DNA of 64,000 nt from Bhargavaea ginsengi (GTDB lineage: Bacteria > Bacillota > Bacilli > Bacillales_A > Planococcaceae). Within the stretch, counting starts at the first letter, position 1; every line of letters begins with the position of its first letter. Below are positions 50,926 through 64,000 of this stretch, one piece after another. Made by a program: the position numbers and the translations under genes. Location: positions 124,001-188,000 of the forward strand of contig NZ_FNZF01000003.1 of assembly GCF_900109165.1 (NCBI RefSeq), given 5' to 3'. The notes beneath the pieces were generated by a model, which was given only the letters and a program-made list of their open reading frames with translations, searched no databases and was not told where the DNA came from.

Positions 50926-51794
50926 GATGCGCCGCCCCCCTTCCCGAGGTCCGCCGCAAGATAGGCCGCTAGCTGCTCTTCCGTGAGTGCCGGAGGGCCA
51001 GGGGGCAGTCCCGCGCCTTCCTCGTACAGCCGCTGGAAGCTGACCGTGCGCGGGACGCCGAGGCGCCATTCCCCGAGGCGCTCCGCATCTGCGAACACTT
51101 CCCCGGGCGGCCCCTGCAGGACGTCCGTGCCGTCATGCATGACGATCATGTGGTCCGCATAGCGCGCGGCGTCCTCCATGCTGTGGGTGACGAGGATCGT
51201 CGTCAGATTCTGCTGTCCATGGAGCTCATAGAACAAGTCCATGATCTCCTTGCGGCCAGCGGGATCCAGCCCGGCGGTCGGCTCGTCCAGGACGAGCACA
51301 TCAGGTTCCATGGCCAGTACCCCGGCAATCGCCACTCGCCGCATCTGGCCGCCCGACAGATCGAACGGAGACTTTTCCGCCGTTCCCTCGGGAAGACCGA
51401 CGCGCTCCAGCCATCTGAGCGCGCGTACCTTTGCCTCTTCTTCCTCAACACCGAAGTTCAGCGGGCCGAACATGACATCCTTCAGCACATTCTCCTCGAA
51501 CAGCTGATGCTCGGGAAACTGGAAGACGATGCCGACTTTGCGTCGGATCGGCTTCAGCTGCTTGCCTTTCGTATCCTTGGTGACTTGGGTCTCTCCGATT
51601 CGGACAACTCCGGACGTAGGCTTGAGAAGGCCGTTCAGATGCTGAAGAAGCGTCGACTTGCCGGAGCCCGTATGGCCGATGATGGCCGTATACGACCCCG
51701 AAGGGATACGGACGTTCACATCGTGGAGCGCCTGCTTCTGGAACGGCGTGCCCGCCGCGTATGTGTAGCCTACCTGTTCGAGCGCAATGTCCAT
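50922..51794 (-). CDS. ecfA2: ECF transporter ATPase EcfA2
   Basis: A 290-residue ATPase: Walker A GHTGSGKST, Q-loop VGIVFQFPEHQLFEENVLKD, signature LSGGQMRRVAIAGVL, Walker B VLVLDEPTAGLDP and switch VTHSMEDA. The Q-helix region FPEHQLFEE is characteristic of EcfA proteins. Overlaps ecfA1 by 25 bp (22 with the chosen starts) and ecfT by 4 bp. Confidence 0.95.
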   Translation of the reverse strand: MDIALEQVGYTYAAGTPFQKQALHDVNVRIPSGSYTAIIGHTGSGKSTLLQHLNGLLKPTSGVVRIGETQVTKDTKGKQLKPIRRKVGIVFQFPEHQLFEENVLKDVMFGPLNFGVEEEEAKVRALRWLERVGLPEGTAEKSPFDLSGGQMRRVAIAGVLAMEPDVLVLDEPTAGLDPAGRKEIMDLFYELHGQQNLTTILVTHSMEDAARYADHMIVMHDGTDVLQGPPGEVFADAERLGEWRLGVPRTVSFQRLYEEGAGLPPGPPALTEEQLAAYLAADLGKGGGAS

Positions 51795-52615
51795 AACTGC
51801 TCCACCAACTTCCGTTCCGTCATCGTTCCGGGTTCTGTTCCGATGCCCTGCTCCCCGAGAAGTGCGGACAGCCTCATGGCGAACGGCAGATCGAGCCCGA
51901 GCGCAGTCAGCGACTCTCCTTTGAGAAAGACTTCCTGCGGCGTTCCTTCCGCGAACTTGCGGCCGCCGTTCATGACCACCACCCGGTCAGCCAATAGCGC
52001 TTCCTCGAGGTCATGGGTGATCGAAATAACGGACAGTCCCGTCTTTTCCCTCAACTCCAGGATGACCCGGATCACTTCTTCCCGTCCCTGGGGATCGAGC
52101 ATCGAAGTCGCTTCGTCCAGAATCAGCAGCCTCGGCCTGAGGGCCAGTGCACCCGCAATGGCCACGCGCTGCTTCTGGCCGCCCGACAGGTGCTGCGGCT
52201 CGTGGTCAAGGAACGTATCCATCTTGACCTGCCTGAGCGCATCGCGCACGCGGAGTGTCATCTCCTCGAATGGGATGCCGTTGTTTTCCAGGGCGAAAGC
52301 GACATCATCCTGCACGGTCGCTCCGACAAACTGGTTGTCCGGGTTCTGGAACACCATGCCCATCTGCGAACGCTTTTCCCAAAGGTTGTCCTCTGTGAGC
52401 GTGTCGCCGAACAGGCCCACAGTCCCCTCCTGAGGGAAAAGGAGTCCGATCATGAGCCGCGCAAGCGTCGATTTGCCGGAACCGTTATGCCCGACGACGG
52501 CAATCCACTCGCCCGCCTGCATATCGAACGAAACGCCGTCGACCGCATGGCGGCCGTCCGCATCGTCCGGTGTATAGGTAAAACGGACGTCCTGAAGGGA
52601 CAGGATCCGTTCCAT
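51770..52615 (-). CDS. ecfA1: ECF transporter ATPase EcfA1
   Basis: A 281-residue ATPase: Walker A GHNGSGKST, VFQNPDNQFVGATVQDDVAF, signature LSGGQKQRVAIAGAL, Walker B LLILDEATSMLDP, switch SITHDLEEAL. Serine-Met in the Walker B extension (ATSMLDP) is usual for EcfA1. The ATG at 52615 is 7 bp from AGGAGG; another ATG two codons earlier is too close. First gene of ecfA1-ecfA2-ecfT. Confidence 0.95.
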   Translation of the reverse strand: MERILSLQDVRFTYTPDDADGRHAVDGVSFDMQAGEWIAVVGHNGSGKSTLARLMIGLLFPQEGTVGLFGDTLTEDNLWEKRSQMGMVFQNPDNQFVGATVQDDVAFALENNGIPFEEMTLRVRDALRQVKMDTFLDHEPQHLSGGQKQRVAIAGALALRPRLLILDEATSMLDPQGREEVIRVILELREKTGLSVISITHDLEEALLADRVVVMNGGRKFAEGTPQEVFLKGESLTALGLDLPFAMRLSALLGEQGIGTEPGTMTERKLVEQLWTLRSNR

Positions 52616-52708
52616 AGTCATTCCTCCTCTGCTTCACTCAACTCTGCTGTCTATTGTAACGGAATCCGGTGGCCGTGTCGTCCGGGCCCGGAGCCGGAGG
52701 AGTGTGTG

Positions 52709-52805
52709 AACATCTTACTCCGGTAAAGCAACGTTTCACCCCGGTATTTTAACGTCTCACTCCGGTATAGCAACGTTTCACTCCAGTATGTCAACGTCTC
52801 AACGC
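52709..52805 (+). repeat. Array E: five 21-bp units with core AACGTYTCA
   Basis: Cores begin at 52730, 52751, 52772 and 52793, with a degenerate first unit at 52709; all 21 bp apart. The core is shared with arrays A and B but here it is antisense to the flanking leftward genes. The interval between ecfA1 and rplQ also holds a terminator-ended small transcript candidate. Confidence 0.83.
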
Positions 52806-52844
52806 CTACCCCACTCAGATGCGTTCCCGTTTCCGTCCGTATGT

Positions 52845-53004
52845 AAAAAAAAAGCGCGCACCCCAACTGGTGACTGCGCTTTTGTCGTATGGCATGACCC
52901 GGCGGCTGCTCACACCGCCGGGACCATGATGGGGTGCGGAGAGCTAGACGGGACGCAAGCATTGGCTCCGCCCATCGTAACGCTCAGCTTTTTCATTTGC
53001 CGTA
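52845..53004 (-). ncRNA. Candidate structured small RNA downstream of rplQ
   Basis: On the minus strand a TATAAT (53016-53011) follows the rplQ terminator, and about 160 nt later a hairpin ends in nine T. Between them are two further stems: GATGGGCGGAG with CTCCGCACCCCATC, and CCCGGCGG with CCGCCGGG. A frame of 28 codons (MKKLSVTMGG...) occurs but lacks a ribosome-binding site. No -35 is obvious. Rfam lists an L17 downstream element in other Firmicutes; identity with it was not tested. Confidence 0.4.
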
Positions 53005-53021
53005 TAAATCATTATAGAAAG

Positions 53022-53062
53022 AAAAGGGTGCCGTCCATACTCAGGTAACCGCACACCCTTTT
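53022..53062 (-). terminator. Terminator after rplQ
   Basis: AAAAGGGTG pairs with CACCCTTTT across a 23-base loop that can pair further (CCG with CGG); followed on the minus strand by CTTTCT. Confidence 0.65.
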
Positions 53063-53074
53063 CGTTAACGCAAA

Positions 53075-53455
53075 TTAAACGAGTTCGATGATGACGACCG
53101 GTGCGCCGTCTCCGCGGCGAGGGCCGACTTTCATGATGCGGGTGTAGCCGCCCTGACGCTCAGCGTAGCGAGGTGCCACATCGTCGAACAGTTTCTGCAG
53201 TGCATAGACCGTTTGCTCATTGCCTTCTTCGTCAGTCGTCGTAACGAGTTCGCGACGGATGAATTCGGCAGCCTGACGGCGTGCATGGAGATCACCGCGT
53301 TTTCCGAGAGTGATCATTTTCTCAACGACGGAACGGAGCTCTTTCGCACGCGTTTCAGTCGTCTGCAGGCGTTCGTTGATGATGAGATCGGTTGCGAGGT
53401 CACGAAGCATCGCCTTACGCTGGGAGCTTGTGCGACCTAACTTTCTGTAGCCCAT
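53075..53455 (-). CDS. rplQ: 50S ribosomal protein L17
   Basis: The 126-residue L17: [20 protein letters not shown] at the start, [21 protein letters not shown] in the middle and [18 protein letters not shown] near the end. Follows rpoA by 46 bp. Confidence 0.98.
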   Translation of the reverse strand: MGYRKLGRTSSQRKAMLRDLATDLIINERLQTTETRAKELRSVVEKMITLGKRGDLHARRQAAEFIRRELVTTTDEEGNEQTVYALQKLFDDVAPRYAERQGGYTRIMKVGPRRGDGAPVVIIELV

Positions 53456-53501
53456 CGAGTTTCCCTCCTTTTGGGTAAATTGGATGGTCCGCTATGGACG
53501 A

Positions 53502-54443
53502 TTATTCTTCCGTACGCAGGCCGAGTCCGAGATCTGTCAGCTTCGCCTTGACCTCTTCGAGGGACTTGCGGCCCAGGTTGCGCACTTTCATCATTTCATC
53601 TTCGGATTTGTTCGCGAGCTCAAGCACCGTGTTGATGCCGGCACGCTTCAGGCAGTTGTAGGATCGGACGCTCAGGTCGAGTTCCTCGATAGTCATCTCG
53701 AGAACCTTTTCCTTCTGGTCTTCTTCCTTCTCTACCATGATCTCAACGGAATGTGCTTCATCCGTGAGGCCTACGAAGATGTTGAGGTGCTCGGTCAGGA
53801 TCCTGGAGCCGAGCGAGATTGCCTCTTGCGGCCCGATGCTGCCATCGGTCCAGACGTCGAGGGTCAATTTATCGTAATCGGATGATTGTCCGACACGTGT
53901 GTTTTCCACCTGGAAATTGACGCGGGAGACTGGGGTGTAAATGGAGTCGATCGGGATCACGCCGATTGGCAGGTCTTCACGCTTGTTTTTGTCAGCCGGT
54001 ACATAACCGCGCCCGCGCTGTGCATACATGCGCATGCGGAGGTGGCCGTTCTTGCCGACAGTCGCAATGTGGAGATCCGGGTTGAGGATTTCAACGTCGC
54101 TGTCATGCGTGATATCCGCAGCCGTTACTTCGTTCTCGCCCTTTACATCGATTTCGATGACCTTCTCGTCGTCCGAGTAGATTTTCAGGGCCAGTTTCTT
54201 CACGTTCAGGATGATCGAAGCGACATCCTCGACCACGCCATCCACCGTCGAAAACTCGTGGAGGACTCCGTCGATCTGAATGGATGTTACAGCGGCACCA
54301 GGCAGAGAAGAAAGAAGAATGCGCCGCAGGGAATTCCCCAAGGTGGTTCCGTAGCCCCGCTCAAGCGGCTCCACGATGAACTTTCCATAGGTGCTCTCCA
54401 CAGTCTGTACAGCTTCAATCCTCGGTTTTTCTATTTCGATCAT
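53502..54443 (-). CDS. rpoA: RNA polymerase alpha subunit
   Basis: The 313-residue alpha subunit. The N-terminal assembly domain contains [20 protein letters not shown] and [16 protein letters not shown]; the C-terminal domain, which contacts UP elements and activators, contains [19 protein letters not shown] and [16 protein letters not shown]. Position and length are standard. Confidence 0.98.
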   Translation of the reverse strand: MIEIEKPRIEAVQTVESTYGKFIVEPLERGYGTTLGNSLRRILLSSLPGAAVTSIQIDGVLHEFSTVDGVVEDVASIILNVKKLALKIYSDDEKVIEIDVKGENEVTAADITHDSDVEILNPDLHIATVGKNGHLRMRMYAQRGRGYVPADKNKREDLPIGVIPIDSIYTPVSRVNFQVENTRVGQSSDYDKLTLDVWTDGSIGPQEAISLGSRILTEHLNIFVGLTDEAHSVEIMVEKEEDQKEKVLEMTIEELDLSVRSYNCLKRAGINTVLELANKSEDEMMKVRNLGRKSLEEVKAKLTDLGLGLRTEE

Positions 54444-54575
54444 TCAAATTCACCCTCCCTCAAAACGTCCATGAATGGCAGTTCCTATTGGAAATCGATA
54501 TACAAGACAACTATTGCACTCTCACAAACCAGTTTATCCGTAAATCGTGTTTCTCAATCAATGGACGGACAGCCA

Positions 54576-54974
<399 letters not shown>

Positions 54975-54990
54975 TTACCTCCTTTGCAGA

Positions 54991-55356
54991 TTATTTCTTC
55001 TTGTTAGCGACTGTCTTACGCGGGCCCTTACGGGTACGTGCGTTGTTCTTCGTGTGCTGACCGCGTACTGGAAGGCCACGGCGGTGGCGGATTCCACGGT
55101 TGCTGCCGATTTCCATCAGACGCTTGATGTTGAGGTTCGTTTCACGACGAAGGTCACCTTCAACTTTCAGGCTGTCGATTTGTTCACGGATCTTGTCGAG
55201 TTCAGCGTCAGTGAGGTCGCGTACGCGAGTCTCTTCTGAAACGCCTGCATCAGCGAGAACCTTTTGGGAAGTCGTTTTACCGATTCCGAAGATGTAAGTG
55301 AGAGCGATGACTACGCGCTTCTCGCGCGGTACGTCTACACCAGCAATACGTGCCAT
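54991..55356 (-). CDS. rpsM: 30S ribosomal protein S13
   Basis: The 121-residue S13: [31 protein letters not shown], and [20 protein letters not shown] near the end. The ATG at 55356 gives the normal length; a GTG four codons earlier lies inside the AAGGAGG site. Confidence 0.97.
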   Translation of the reverse strand: MARIAGVDVPREKRVVIALTYIFGIGKTTSQKVLADAGVSEETRVRDLTDAELDKIREQIDSLKVEGDLRRETNLNIKRLMEIGSNRGIRHRRGLPVRGQHTKNNARTRKGPRKTVANKKK

Positions 55357-55379
55357 ATATTCGTGCACCTCCTTAGGGT

Positions 55380-55523
<144 letters not shown>

Positions 55524-55528
55524 TTAGA

Positions 55529-55747
55529 TCATTTGTAACGGTATGTGATACGGCCACGGGTCAGATCGTAGGGGGAAAGTTCCACTGTCACACGGTCACC
55601 CGGCAGAATCCGGATATAGTGCATCCGCATTTTTCCGGAAACGTGCGCAAGGATCGTATGGCCGTTTTCGAGTTCCACTTGGAAATTGGCTCCTGGCAGA
55701 GTCTCGACGACCTTGCCTTCCACTTCAATTAAATCATCTTTCGCCAT
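55529..55747 (-). CDS. infA: Translation initiation factor IF-1
   Basis: The 72-residue IF-1: [40 protein letters not shown] and [20 protein letters not shown]. An S1/OB-fold protein binding the ribosomal A site. Confidence 0.98.
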   Translation of the reverse strand: MAKDDLIEVEGKVVETLPGANFQVELENGHTILAHVSGKMRMHYIRILPGDRVTVELSPYDLTRGRITYRYK

Positions 55748-56045
55748 CCATCATCATCCCTTCATGTTAGAATCAGGTCTCTCTTCGTCCCGCTGCGCCC
55801 TACCTTCAAACATATGAACGGTCTGCATGAGAGATGTCCGAAAGACTACCAACGGTTTCCGCTTCCCTATCCGAAAAAAGGAAAGATCCACGGTCCCCAT
55901 TATACCTTGTTCCGGACTGCATTGCATGACCGAAGTCCCGCCATGCCTGCATTTCCGCGCCATGCCTGCCGATCGCAGCGGCCGGCGGGCATGGTCTGCC
56001 GTCACATGCCATAAAACAGGATCGTCTCGCCTCCCCGGCACGGGC
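55748..56045. other. 298-bp gap between adk and infA where map is usually found
   Basis: B. subtilis has map and a small KOW-domain gene between adk and infA. Here no frame in the gap resembles either. The gap contains a GC-rich hairpin (CATGCCTGCCG with CGGCGGGCATG, about 55962-55994) and a promoter-like element at 55899-55927. Confidence 0.7.
55899..55927 (-). promoter_or_regulatory. Candidate promoter of infA
   Basis: On the minus strand -10 TATAAT (55904-55899), 17 bp, and a poor -35 ATGCAA (55927-55922). It would drive infA-rpmJ-rpsM-rpsK-rpoA-rplQ separately from the upstream genes. Confidence 0.45.
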
Positions 56046-58040
<1,995 letters not shown>

Positions 58041-58041
<1 letters not shown>

Positions 58042-58481
58042 CAGATCACCTCGACGGAGCCGCCTGCGTTCTCGATGGCCTCTTTAGCGGAAGCAGAGAA
58101 TTTGTGAGCCTGTACAGTGAGCTTTTTCTCAAGCTGACCGTTGCCGAGGATCTTGATGCCGGATTTTTCCTTGCTCACGATGCCTGTTTCGAGCAGGAGC
58201 GCAGGAGTAACTTCTGTGCCTTCCTCGAAGCGGTTAAGCGTTTCGAGGTTCACGATGGCATATTCCTTGCGGTTGATGTTCGTGAAGCCACGCTTAGGCA
58301 GGCTTTGGAAGAGCGGCATCTGGCCACCCTCGAAGCCGAGGCGTACACCGCCGCCGGAACGCGAGTTTTGACCGTTTGCACCGCGGCCGGATGTTTTACC
58401 GTTGCCGGAACCAGGTCCGCGGCCTACGCGATTGCGTTCTTTGCGGGATCCTTTTGCAGGTTTCAGTTCATGCAGTTTCAT
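58041..58481 (-). CDS. rplO: 50S ribosomal protein L15
   Basis: The 146-residue L15: [20 protein letters not shown], the glycine/arginine-rich [38 protein letters not shown] and a C-terminal domain ending in GGSVEVI. Normal length. Confidence 0.98.
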
Positions 58482-58514
58482 TTGACTGGCACCTCCTTAT
58501 GATTTGATGAATGA

Positions 58515-58694
58515 TTAGTTTTCTTTAACTTCGACGAGGTGGCCGACTTTGTTCAGCATGCCGCGGATTGCAGCATTGTCTTCGTGTTCGACCGTTTGGT
58601 TCGTCTTGCGCAGACCGAGAGCTTCAACCGTTTTGCGTTGATCCGGTTTCGTCCCGATCACGCTCTTCTTAAGGGTAATTTCGAGCTTAGCCAT
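58515..58694 (-). CDS. rpmD: 50S ribosomal protein L30
   Basis: Fifty-nine codons between rpsE and rpl[21 protein letters not shown], then [20 protein letters not shown] and the C-terminal [15 protein letters not shown] lies just upstream of the ATG. Size, content and position are those of L30. Confidence 0.97.
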   Translation of the reverse strand: MAKLEITLKKSVIGTKPDQRKTVEALGLRKTNQTVEHEDNAAIRGMLNKVGHLVEVKEN

Positions 58695-58707
58695 TAGTTT
58701 TCCCCCC

Positions 58708-59205
58708 TCAGCCCAGCAATTCTTCTACAGATTTGCCACGGAGTTTTGCGACATCCTCAGCACGCTTGAGTTCCTGAAGACCAGTCATCGTAGCACGGAT
58801 GACGTTGATCGGCGTGTTGGATCCCAGGGATTTCGAAAGGATGTCCGTGATGCCTGCGAGCTCAAGTACCGCACGGACAGGGCCGCCTGCGATAACACCG
58901 GTACCAGGAGCAGCAGGTTTGATGAAGACGGAGCCAGCACCGAAACGGCCTGTCACTTCGTGAGGAATTGTGCCGTTCACCATAGGAACTGTGACCAGTT
59001 TCTTCTTGGCATCTTCGACTGCTTTGCGGATCGCATCCGGAACTTCTTGTGCTTTACCAGTACCAAAACCGACACGGCCGTTCTTATCGCCGACGACGAC
59101 AAGTGCCGTGAAGCGGAAACGGCGTCCGCCTTTTACGACTTTCGCTACGCGGTTGATCGTTACTACGCGTTCTTCGAACTCACTTTTCACTTCATTGCGA
59201 CGCAT
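58708..59205 (-). CDS. rpsE: 30S ribosomal protein S5
   Basis: The 165-residue S5: [20 protein letters not shown] at the start, [20 protein letters not shown], and [20 protein letters not shown] near residue 115. Member of the spc operon. Confidence 0.98.
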   Translation of the reverse strand: MRRNEVKSEFEERVVTINRVAKVVKGGRRFRFTALVVVGDKNGRVGFGTGKAQEVPDAIRKAVEDAKKKLVTVPMVNGTIPHEVTGRFGAGSVFIKPAAPGTGVIAGGPVRAVLELAGITDILSKSLGSNTPINVIRATMTGLQELKRAEDVAKLRGKSVEELLG

Positions 59206-59227
59206 GTGTATGGGTCCCTCCTTTTAA

Positions 59228-59587
59228 TTAGAATTCAAGTCCGTTTTCACGGGCTGCATCTGCCAGAGCCTTAATGCGGCCGTGGTAGAGGTAACCCCCA
59301 CGGTCGAAGACGACAGATTTTACGTTCTTTTCAACAGCTGCTTTGGCGATTGTTTCGCCGATTTTCACTGCTGCTTCAGTGTTCGAAGTGGAACCTTCGA
59401 AACCTTTGTCCATTGTGGACGCACTTGCGACTGTCACACCGTTTGCATCATCGATCAGTTGAGCATAGATATGCTTGTTCGACCGGAAGACGTTCAGGCG
59501 CGGACGCTCGGCAGTACCACTGATCTTGGAACGCACACGTGCATGGCGCTTTTTGCGGACCTGGTTCTTGTCCTGTTTCGTAATCAT
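59228..59587 (-). CDS. rplR: 50S ribosomal protein L18
   Basis: The 119-residue L18, a 5S rRNA-binding protein: [60 protein letters not shown]. The ATG at 59587 is 8 bp after AAAGGAG; the ATG three codons earlier is too close. Confidence 0.97.
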   Translation of the reverse strand: MITKQDKNQVRKKRHARVRSKISGTAERPRLNVFRSNKHIYAQLIDDANGVTVASASTMDKGFEGSTSNTEAAVKIGETIAKAAVEKNVKSVVFDRGGYLYHGRIKALADAARENGLEF

Positions 59588-59618
59588 CGTGGTCACTCCT
59601 TTCGATGCCTATGCGGCA

Positions 59619-60158
59619 TTATTTACCTGTCTTACCTTCTTTGCGGCGGACTTTCTCGCCTTCGTAGCGGATCCCTTTGCCTTTGTACGGCTCAGGCGGG
59701 CGTACGGCGCGGATGTTGGATGCGAGCGCACCGACGTGCTCTTTGTTGTAACCGCGGACAGTGATCTTCGTGTTCGAAGGAACTTCGACTTCCACGCCTT
59801 CTTCAGGAGTGAATTCGACCGGGTGGGAGTAACCGACGTTCAGGACGAGTTTGTTGCCCTGTTTTTGCGCACGGTAACCGACACCGACGAGCTCGAGGGA
59901 CTTTTCGAAGCCTTTCGAGACGCCTTCGACCATGTTGTTCAGGAGCGAACGGGTCGTTCCGTGGATCGCGCGGTGTTCTTTGTTGTCGGACGGGCGTGTC
60001 AGGGTGATGACGTTGCCGTCCTGATTGATCGTGATTTCACTGCTCAGTTTGCGAGTGAGTTCGCCTTTCGGGCCTTTGACTGTGACCGTGTTGTCATCCG
60101 CAAGGGTGACTGTCACGTTTTCAGGCACTTCGATCAGCTTATTGCCAATACGGGACAT
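59619..60158 (-). CDS. rplF: 50S ribosomal protein L6
   Basis: The 179-residue L6: [37 protein letters not shown], and the C-terminal [20 protein letters not shown]. Normal length and position. Confidence 0.98.
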   Translation of the reverse strand: MSRIGNKLIEVPENVTVTLADDNTVTVKGPKGELTRKLSSEITINQDGNVITLTRPSDNKEHRAIHGTTRSLLNNMVEGVSKGFEKSLELVGVGYRAQKQGNKLVLNVGYSHPVEFTPEEGVEVEVPSNTKITVRGYNKEHVGALASNIRAVRPPEPYKGKGIRYEGEKVRRKEGKTGK

Positions 60159-60188
60159 GTGTGTGCACCTCCATTCGTTTGTAGCGGA

Positions 60189-60587
60189 TTACCAGACGTA
60201 TGCGACGACTTCGCCGCCAACTTTTTTCGCACGTGCTTCTTTGTCTGTTACGACACCGTGAGAAGTCGAGACGAGGGCGATGCCCAGACCGTTCAGGACT
60301 TTCGGGATTTCATTTGTCTTCGCGTAGACGCGGAGACCCGGCTTCGAAATACGCTTCAGGCCCGTGATAACACGTTCGTTGTCCTGGCCGTATTTGAGGA
60401 AGATCCGGATGATCCCCTGCTTATCATCTTCGATGTATTCAACGTCGCGGACAAATCCTTCGCGTTTCAGGATTTCGGCGATCTCTTTTTTCATGTTGGA
60501 AGCAGGAACTTCCAGCTTTTCATGGCGTACCATGTTAGCGTTACGGATACGCGTAAGCATATCTGCGATCGGATCACTCATAGTCAT
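60189..60587 (-). CDS. rpsH: 30S ribosomal protein S8
   Basis: The 132-residue S8: [20 protein letters not shown], and the C-terminal [25 protein letters not shown] lies 9 bp before the first ATG, which gives the length seen in B. subtilis. Confidence 0.98.
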   Translation of the reverse strand: MTMSDPIADMLTRIRNANMVRHEKLEVPASNMKKEIAEILKREGFVRDVEYIEDDKQGIIRIFLKYGQDNERVITGLKRISKPGLRVYAKTNEIPKVLNGLGIALVSTSHGVVTDKEARAKKVGGEVVAYVW

Positions 60588-60617
60588 TGTGTTGTACCTC
60601 CTTCCCAGGTATAGGGA

Positions 60618-61362
<745 letters not shown>

Positions 61363-61389
61363 CAGGAGTACCTCCTTCCTCTATGTCGC

Positions 61390-61725
61390 TTATTTCTTGT
61401 ATGGGTCAGCAATGATCTCGCCGGATTTCTTGGAAACGCGGACTGTGACCATCTTGCCTTTTTCTTCTACTTCTTTGTAGCCGATACGAGTCGGTTCGCC
61501 CGATTTCGGATCAAGCAGCATTACGTTGGAAACGTGGATTGGGGCTTCTTTGCTCACGATGCCGCCCTGTGGGCTTTCCTGGTTCGGCTTCGTGTGCTTC
61601 TTGATGATGTTGACGCCTTCCACGATCACACGGTCTTTCTTAGGGAATGCAGCAAGGATGACGCCGGTTTTCCCTTTGTCTTTTCCTGTGATCACCTGGA
61701 CTTTATCACCTTTTTTAACGTGCAT
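61390..61725 (-). CDS. rplX: 50S ribosomal protein L24
   Basis: About 111 residues with the KOW motif [20 protein letters not shown], and [21 protein letters not shown] few residues longer than the B. subtilis protein at the C-terminus. Confidence 0.97.
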   Translation of the reverse strand: MHVKKGDKVQVITGKDKGKTGVILAAFPKKDRVIVEGVNIIKKHTKPNQESPQGGIVSKEAPIHVSNVMLLDPKSGEPTRIGYKEVEEKGKMVTVRVSKKSGEIIADPYKK

Positions 61726-61761
61726 TCTCTTGCACCTCCTTGGTTGGCACTACCCTATGGA

Positions 61762-62130
61762 TTAAAGTACTTCCGGAGCGAGGGAAATGATTTTCATGAA
61801 GTTGTTGTCGCGCAGCTCACGTGCGACAGGTCCGAAGATCCGCGTACCACGCGGGCCTTTGTCATCACGGATGATGACGCATGCGTTCTCGTCGAACTTG
61901 ATGTACGTACCGTCTTTACGGCGGACACCGCTCTTCGTGCGGACGACAACCGCCTTGACGACGTCACCCTTCTTAACAACGCCACCTGGTGTTGCTTTCT
62001 TGACGGTGCAGACGACGATGTCGCCGATATTCGCTGTCTTACGGCCGGAACCGCCGAGCACTTTGATCGTGAGGACTTCACGTGCGCCGGAGTTGTCAGC
62101 GACTTTCATACGACTCTCTTGTTGGATCAT
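61762..62130 (-). CDS. rplN: 50S ribosomal protein L14
   Basis: The 122-residue L14: [40 protein letters not shown] and the end IISLAPEVL. Standard length. Confidence 0.98.
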   Translation of the reverse strand: MIQQESRMKVADNSGAREVLTIKVLGGSGRKTANIGDIVVCTVKKATPGGVVKKGDVVKAVVVRTKSGVRRKDGTYIKFDENACVIIRDDKGPRGTRIFGPVARELRDNNFMKIISLAPEVL

Positions 62131-62161
62131 CGAGGGTACCTCCTCTCAAGTTAAATTCCGA

Positions 62162-62425
62162 TCAGATGATAATCGCTTTTTCAACGACCTCTACAAGGCG
62201 GAAACGCTTCGTAGCGGAAAGCGGGCGAGTTTCCATGATGCGGACGACGTCGCCTGTTTTTGCAACATTGTTTTCATCATGTGCTTTATATTTCTTCGAG
62301 TATTTTACACGTTTGCCGATGACGGGGTGCTTCTTGTAAGTCTCGACAATAACCGTGATCGTCTTGTCCATTTTGTCGGAAACGACGCGGCCTGTGTAAA
62401 CTTTGCGTTGGTTACGCTCAGACAT
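62162..62425 (-). CDS. rpsQ: 30S ribosomal protein S17
   Basis: The 87-residue S17: [60 protein letters not shown]. Confidence 0.98.
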   Translation of the reverse strand: MSERNQRKVYTGRVVSDKMDKTITVIVETYKKHPVIGKRVKYSKKYKAHDENNVAKTGDVVRIMETRPLSATKRFRLVEVVEKAIII

Positions 62426-62443
62426 GCTTGCAGCCTCCTTTTA

Positions 62444-63068
<625 letters not shown>

Positions 63069-63070
63069 GA

Positions 63071-63727
63071 TCAGTTGCCTCCTTCCTCGGATTTCTTCTT
63101 CTCAGGAAGGACTTCACCGCGGTAGATCCATACTTTTACGCCGAGTTTGCCGTATGTTGTATCAGCTTCCGCGTGAGCGTAGCCAATGTCGGCACGGAGT
63201 GTATGGAGCGGTACAGTACCTTCGCTGTAGTGTTCGGCACGGGCGATGTCGGCGCCGCCGAGGCGTCCCGATACCATTGTGCGGATCCCTTTAGCGCCTG
63301 CACGCATTGTGCGCTGGATCGCTTGTTTTTGTGCGCGGCGGAACGATGCACGCTGTTCAAGCTGGCGGGCGATGTTTTCTGCGACGAGTTTCGCATCAAG
63401 ATCTGCACGCTTCACTTCAACGATGTTGATGTGCACACGCTTGCCGGAAATTGCGTTGAGTTCTTTGCGGAGCGCTTCAACTTCGGAACCGCCCTTCCCG
63501 ATCACCATGCCGGGCTTTGCTGTATGGATCGTAATGTTCACACGGTTCGCTGCACGCTCGATCTCGACCTGAGACAGGGAAGCGTCTTTCAGGCGTCCGT
63601 CGATGTACTCGCGAATCTTGAGGTCTTCATGAAGAAGAGTTGCATAGTCTTTTTCTGCATACCATTTCGACTCCCAGTCACGGATGACTCCGAGTCGCAT
63701 ACCGTTTGGATGTACTTTTTGACCCAC
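63071..63727 (-). CDS. rpsC: 30S ribosomal protein S3
   Basis: The 218-residue S3: [20 protein letters not shown], the KH-domain [18 protein letters not shown], and [20 protein letters not shown]-like motif ([16 protein letters not shown]). The short acidic tail [10 protein letters not shown] is normal. Confidence 0.98.
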   Translation of the reverse strand: MGQKVHPNGMRLGVIRDWESKWYAEKDYATLLHEDLKIREYIDGRLKDASLSQVEIERAANRVNITIHTAKPGMVIGKGGSEVEALRKELNAISGKRVHINIVEVKRADLDAKLVAENIARQLEQRASFRRAQKQAIQRTMRAGAKGIRTMVSGRLGGADIARAEHYSEGTVPLHTLRADIGYAHAEADTTYGKLGVKVWIYRGEVLPEKKKSEEGGN

Positions 63728-63730
63728 GAA

Positions 63731-64000
63731 TTATCCCTCCTTTTTCTCGGATACCACTAGTGTGATGTGGCTAGTGCGTTTGAGTATTGAAGTAGCACGG
63801 CCTTGCGCACGAGGGCGGAAACGCTTGAGCGTCGGGCCTTCGTCTACGAAGACTTCACTGACGACGAGGTTGTTTACATCCAGGTCGTAGTTGTGTTCTG
63901 CATTGGCAATCGCGGATTTCAAGACTTTCTCGACAACCGGCGATGCGGCTTTAGGTGTGTGTCGCAGGATTGCGACCGCTTCGCCCACTTGCTTGCCCCG
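63731..64000 (-). CDS. rplV: 50S ribosomal protein L22, 5' end beyond the window
   Basis: The last 89 or so codons of L22. The visible part begins [20 protein letters not shown] at the right edge, then [20 protein letters not shown] and the tip hairpin [20 protein letters not shown] that lines the exit tunnel. A GTG at 63988 is internal, because the frame stays open to the edge and matches L22 upstream of it. Confidence 0.96.
   Translation of the reverse strand, partial: RGKQVGEAVAILRHTPKAASPVVEKVLKSAIANAEHNYDLDVNNLVVSEVFVDEGPTLKRFRPRAQGRATSILKRTSHITLVVSEKKEG

Overview
The window looks like a chromosomal segment of a GC-rich Gram-positive member of the Bacillales, most probably Planococcaceae (a Bhargavaea/Planococcus-like organism). 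The evidence is the S10-spc-alpha ribosomal gene order with an adjacent ECF module, strong AGGAGG ribosome-binding sites, GlcT, HPr, CcpA-site and PhoP-box regulation, and a staphyloxanthin-type C30 carotenoid operon. The genus is inference. No rRNA or tRNA genes were seen.

Layout. 1-6.8 kb: a leftward carbon-phosphorus lyase operon (phnG-H-I-J-K-M-L plus a PHP-domain phosphodiesterase) with Pho-box-like repeats at both ends; the first codons of a probable secreted or lipoprotein gene leave the left edge. 7-12 kb: a RibD/DHFR-like reductase, a GntR/UTRA regulator, an SDR-MarR-SDR unit with a perfect 28-bp palindrome, and a hydrolase/thioesterase pair. 12-16.7 kb: an AT-richer block with a 43-codon membrane peptide, a VanZ-like protein and a MacB/FtsX-type ABC transporter whose permease is broken exactly at a run of 11 G/C. 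16.7-20 kb: crr-glcT-EIICB-ptsH, with a GlcT RNA antiterminator/terminator leader, a clear promoter and a cre site. 20-31 kb: isoprenoid genes (idi, a YisP-like synthase), a MerR-B12 regulator and the divergent operon crtN-crtM-crtP-crtQ-crtO-DUF1722. 31-37 kb: fruR-fruK-fruA diverging from ptsH-ptsI. 37-48 kb: MFS pumps, a helix-turn-helix/F1-ATPase-beta fusion, a SET-domain protein, a bacterial nitric oxide synthase, a 24-cysteine small protein, an SCO-type protein with two related membrane proteins, and a DMT-type protein. 48-64 kb: rpsI-rplM, truA, ecfT-ecfA2-ecfA1, rplQ-rpoA-rpsK-rpsM-rpmJ-infA, adk-secY and the spc/S10 genes back to a partial rplV.

How the parts fit. The phn genes would release phosphate from phosphonates under PhoP control. 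The two PTS clusters share HPr and EI logic and carry cre sites. idi and crtM/crtN/crtP/crtQ/crtO would make a glycosylated, acylated C30 carotenoid, probably controlled by the B12-binding regulator, which may sense light or cobalamin.

Most unusual. (1) A 349-residue protein in which an N-terminal HTH replaces the beta-barrel of an F1-ATPase beta subunit and the P-loop Lys/Thr are lost; two operator-like inverted repeats lie just upstream. (2) Five intergenic arrays of 20-21-bp units, three sharing the core AACGTYTCA, one arranged as mirror-image halves between convergent genes. (3) The homopolymer-switched ABC permease. (4) The CxC-repeat protein. Three genes appear frameshifted or lack a start, two of them at homopolymers, so sequencing error must be excluded before calling them biological.
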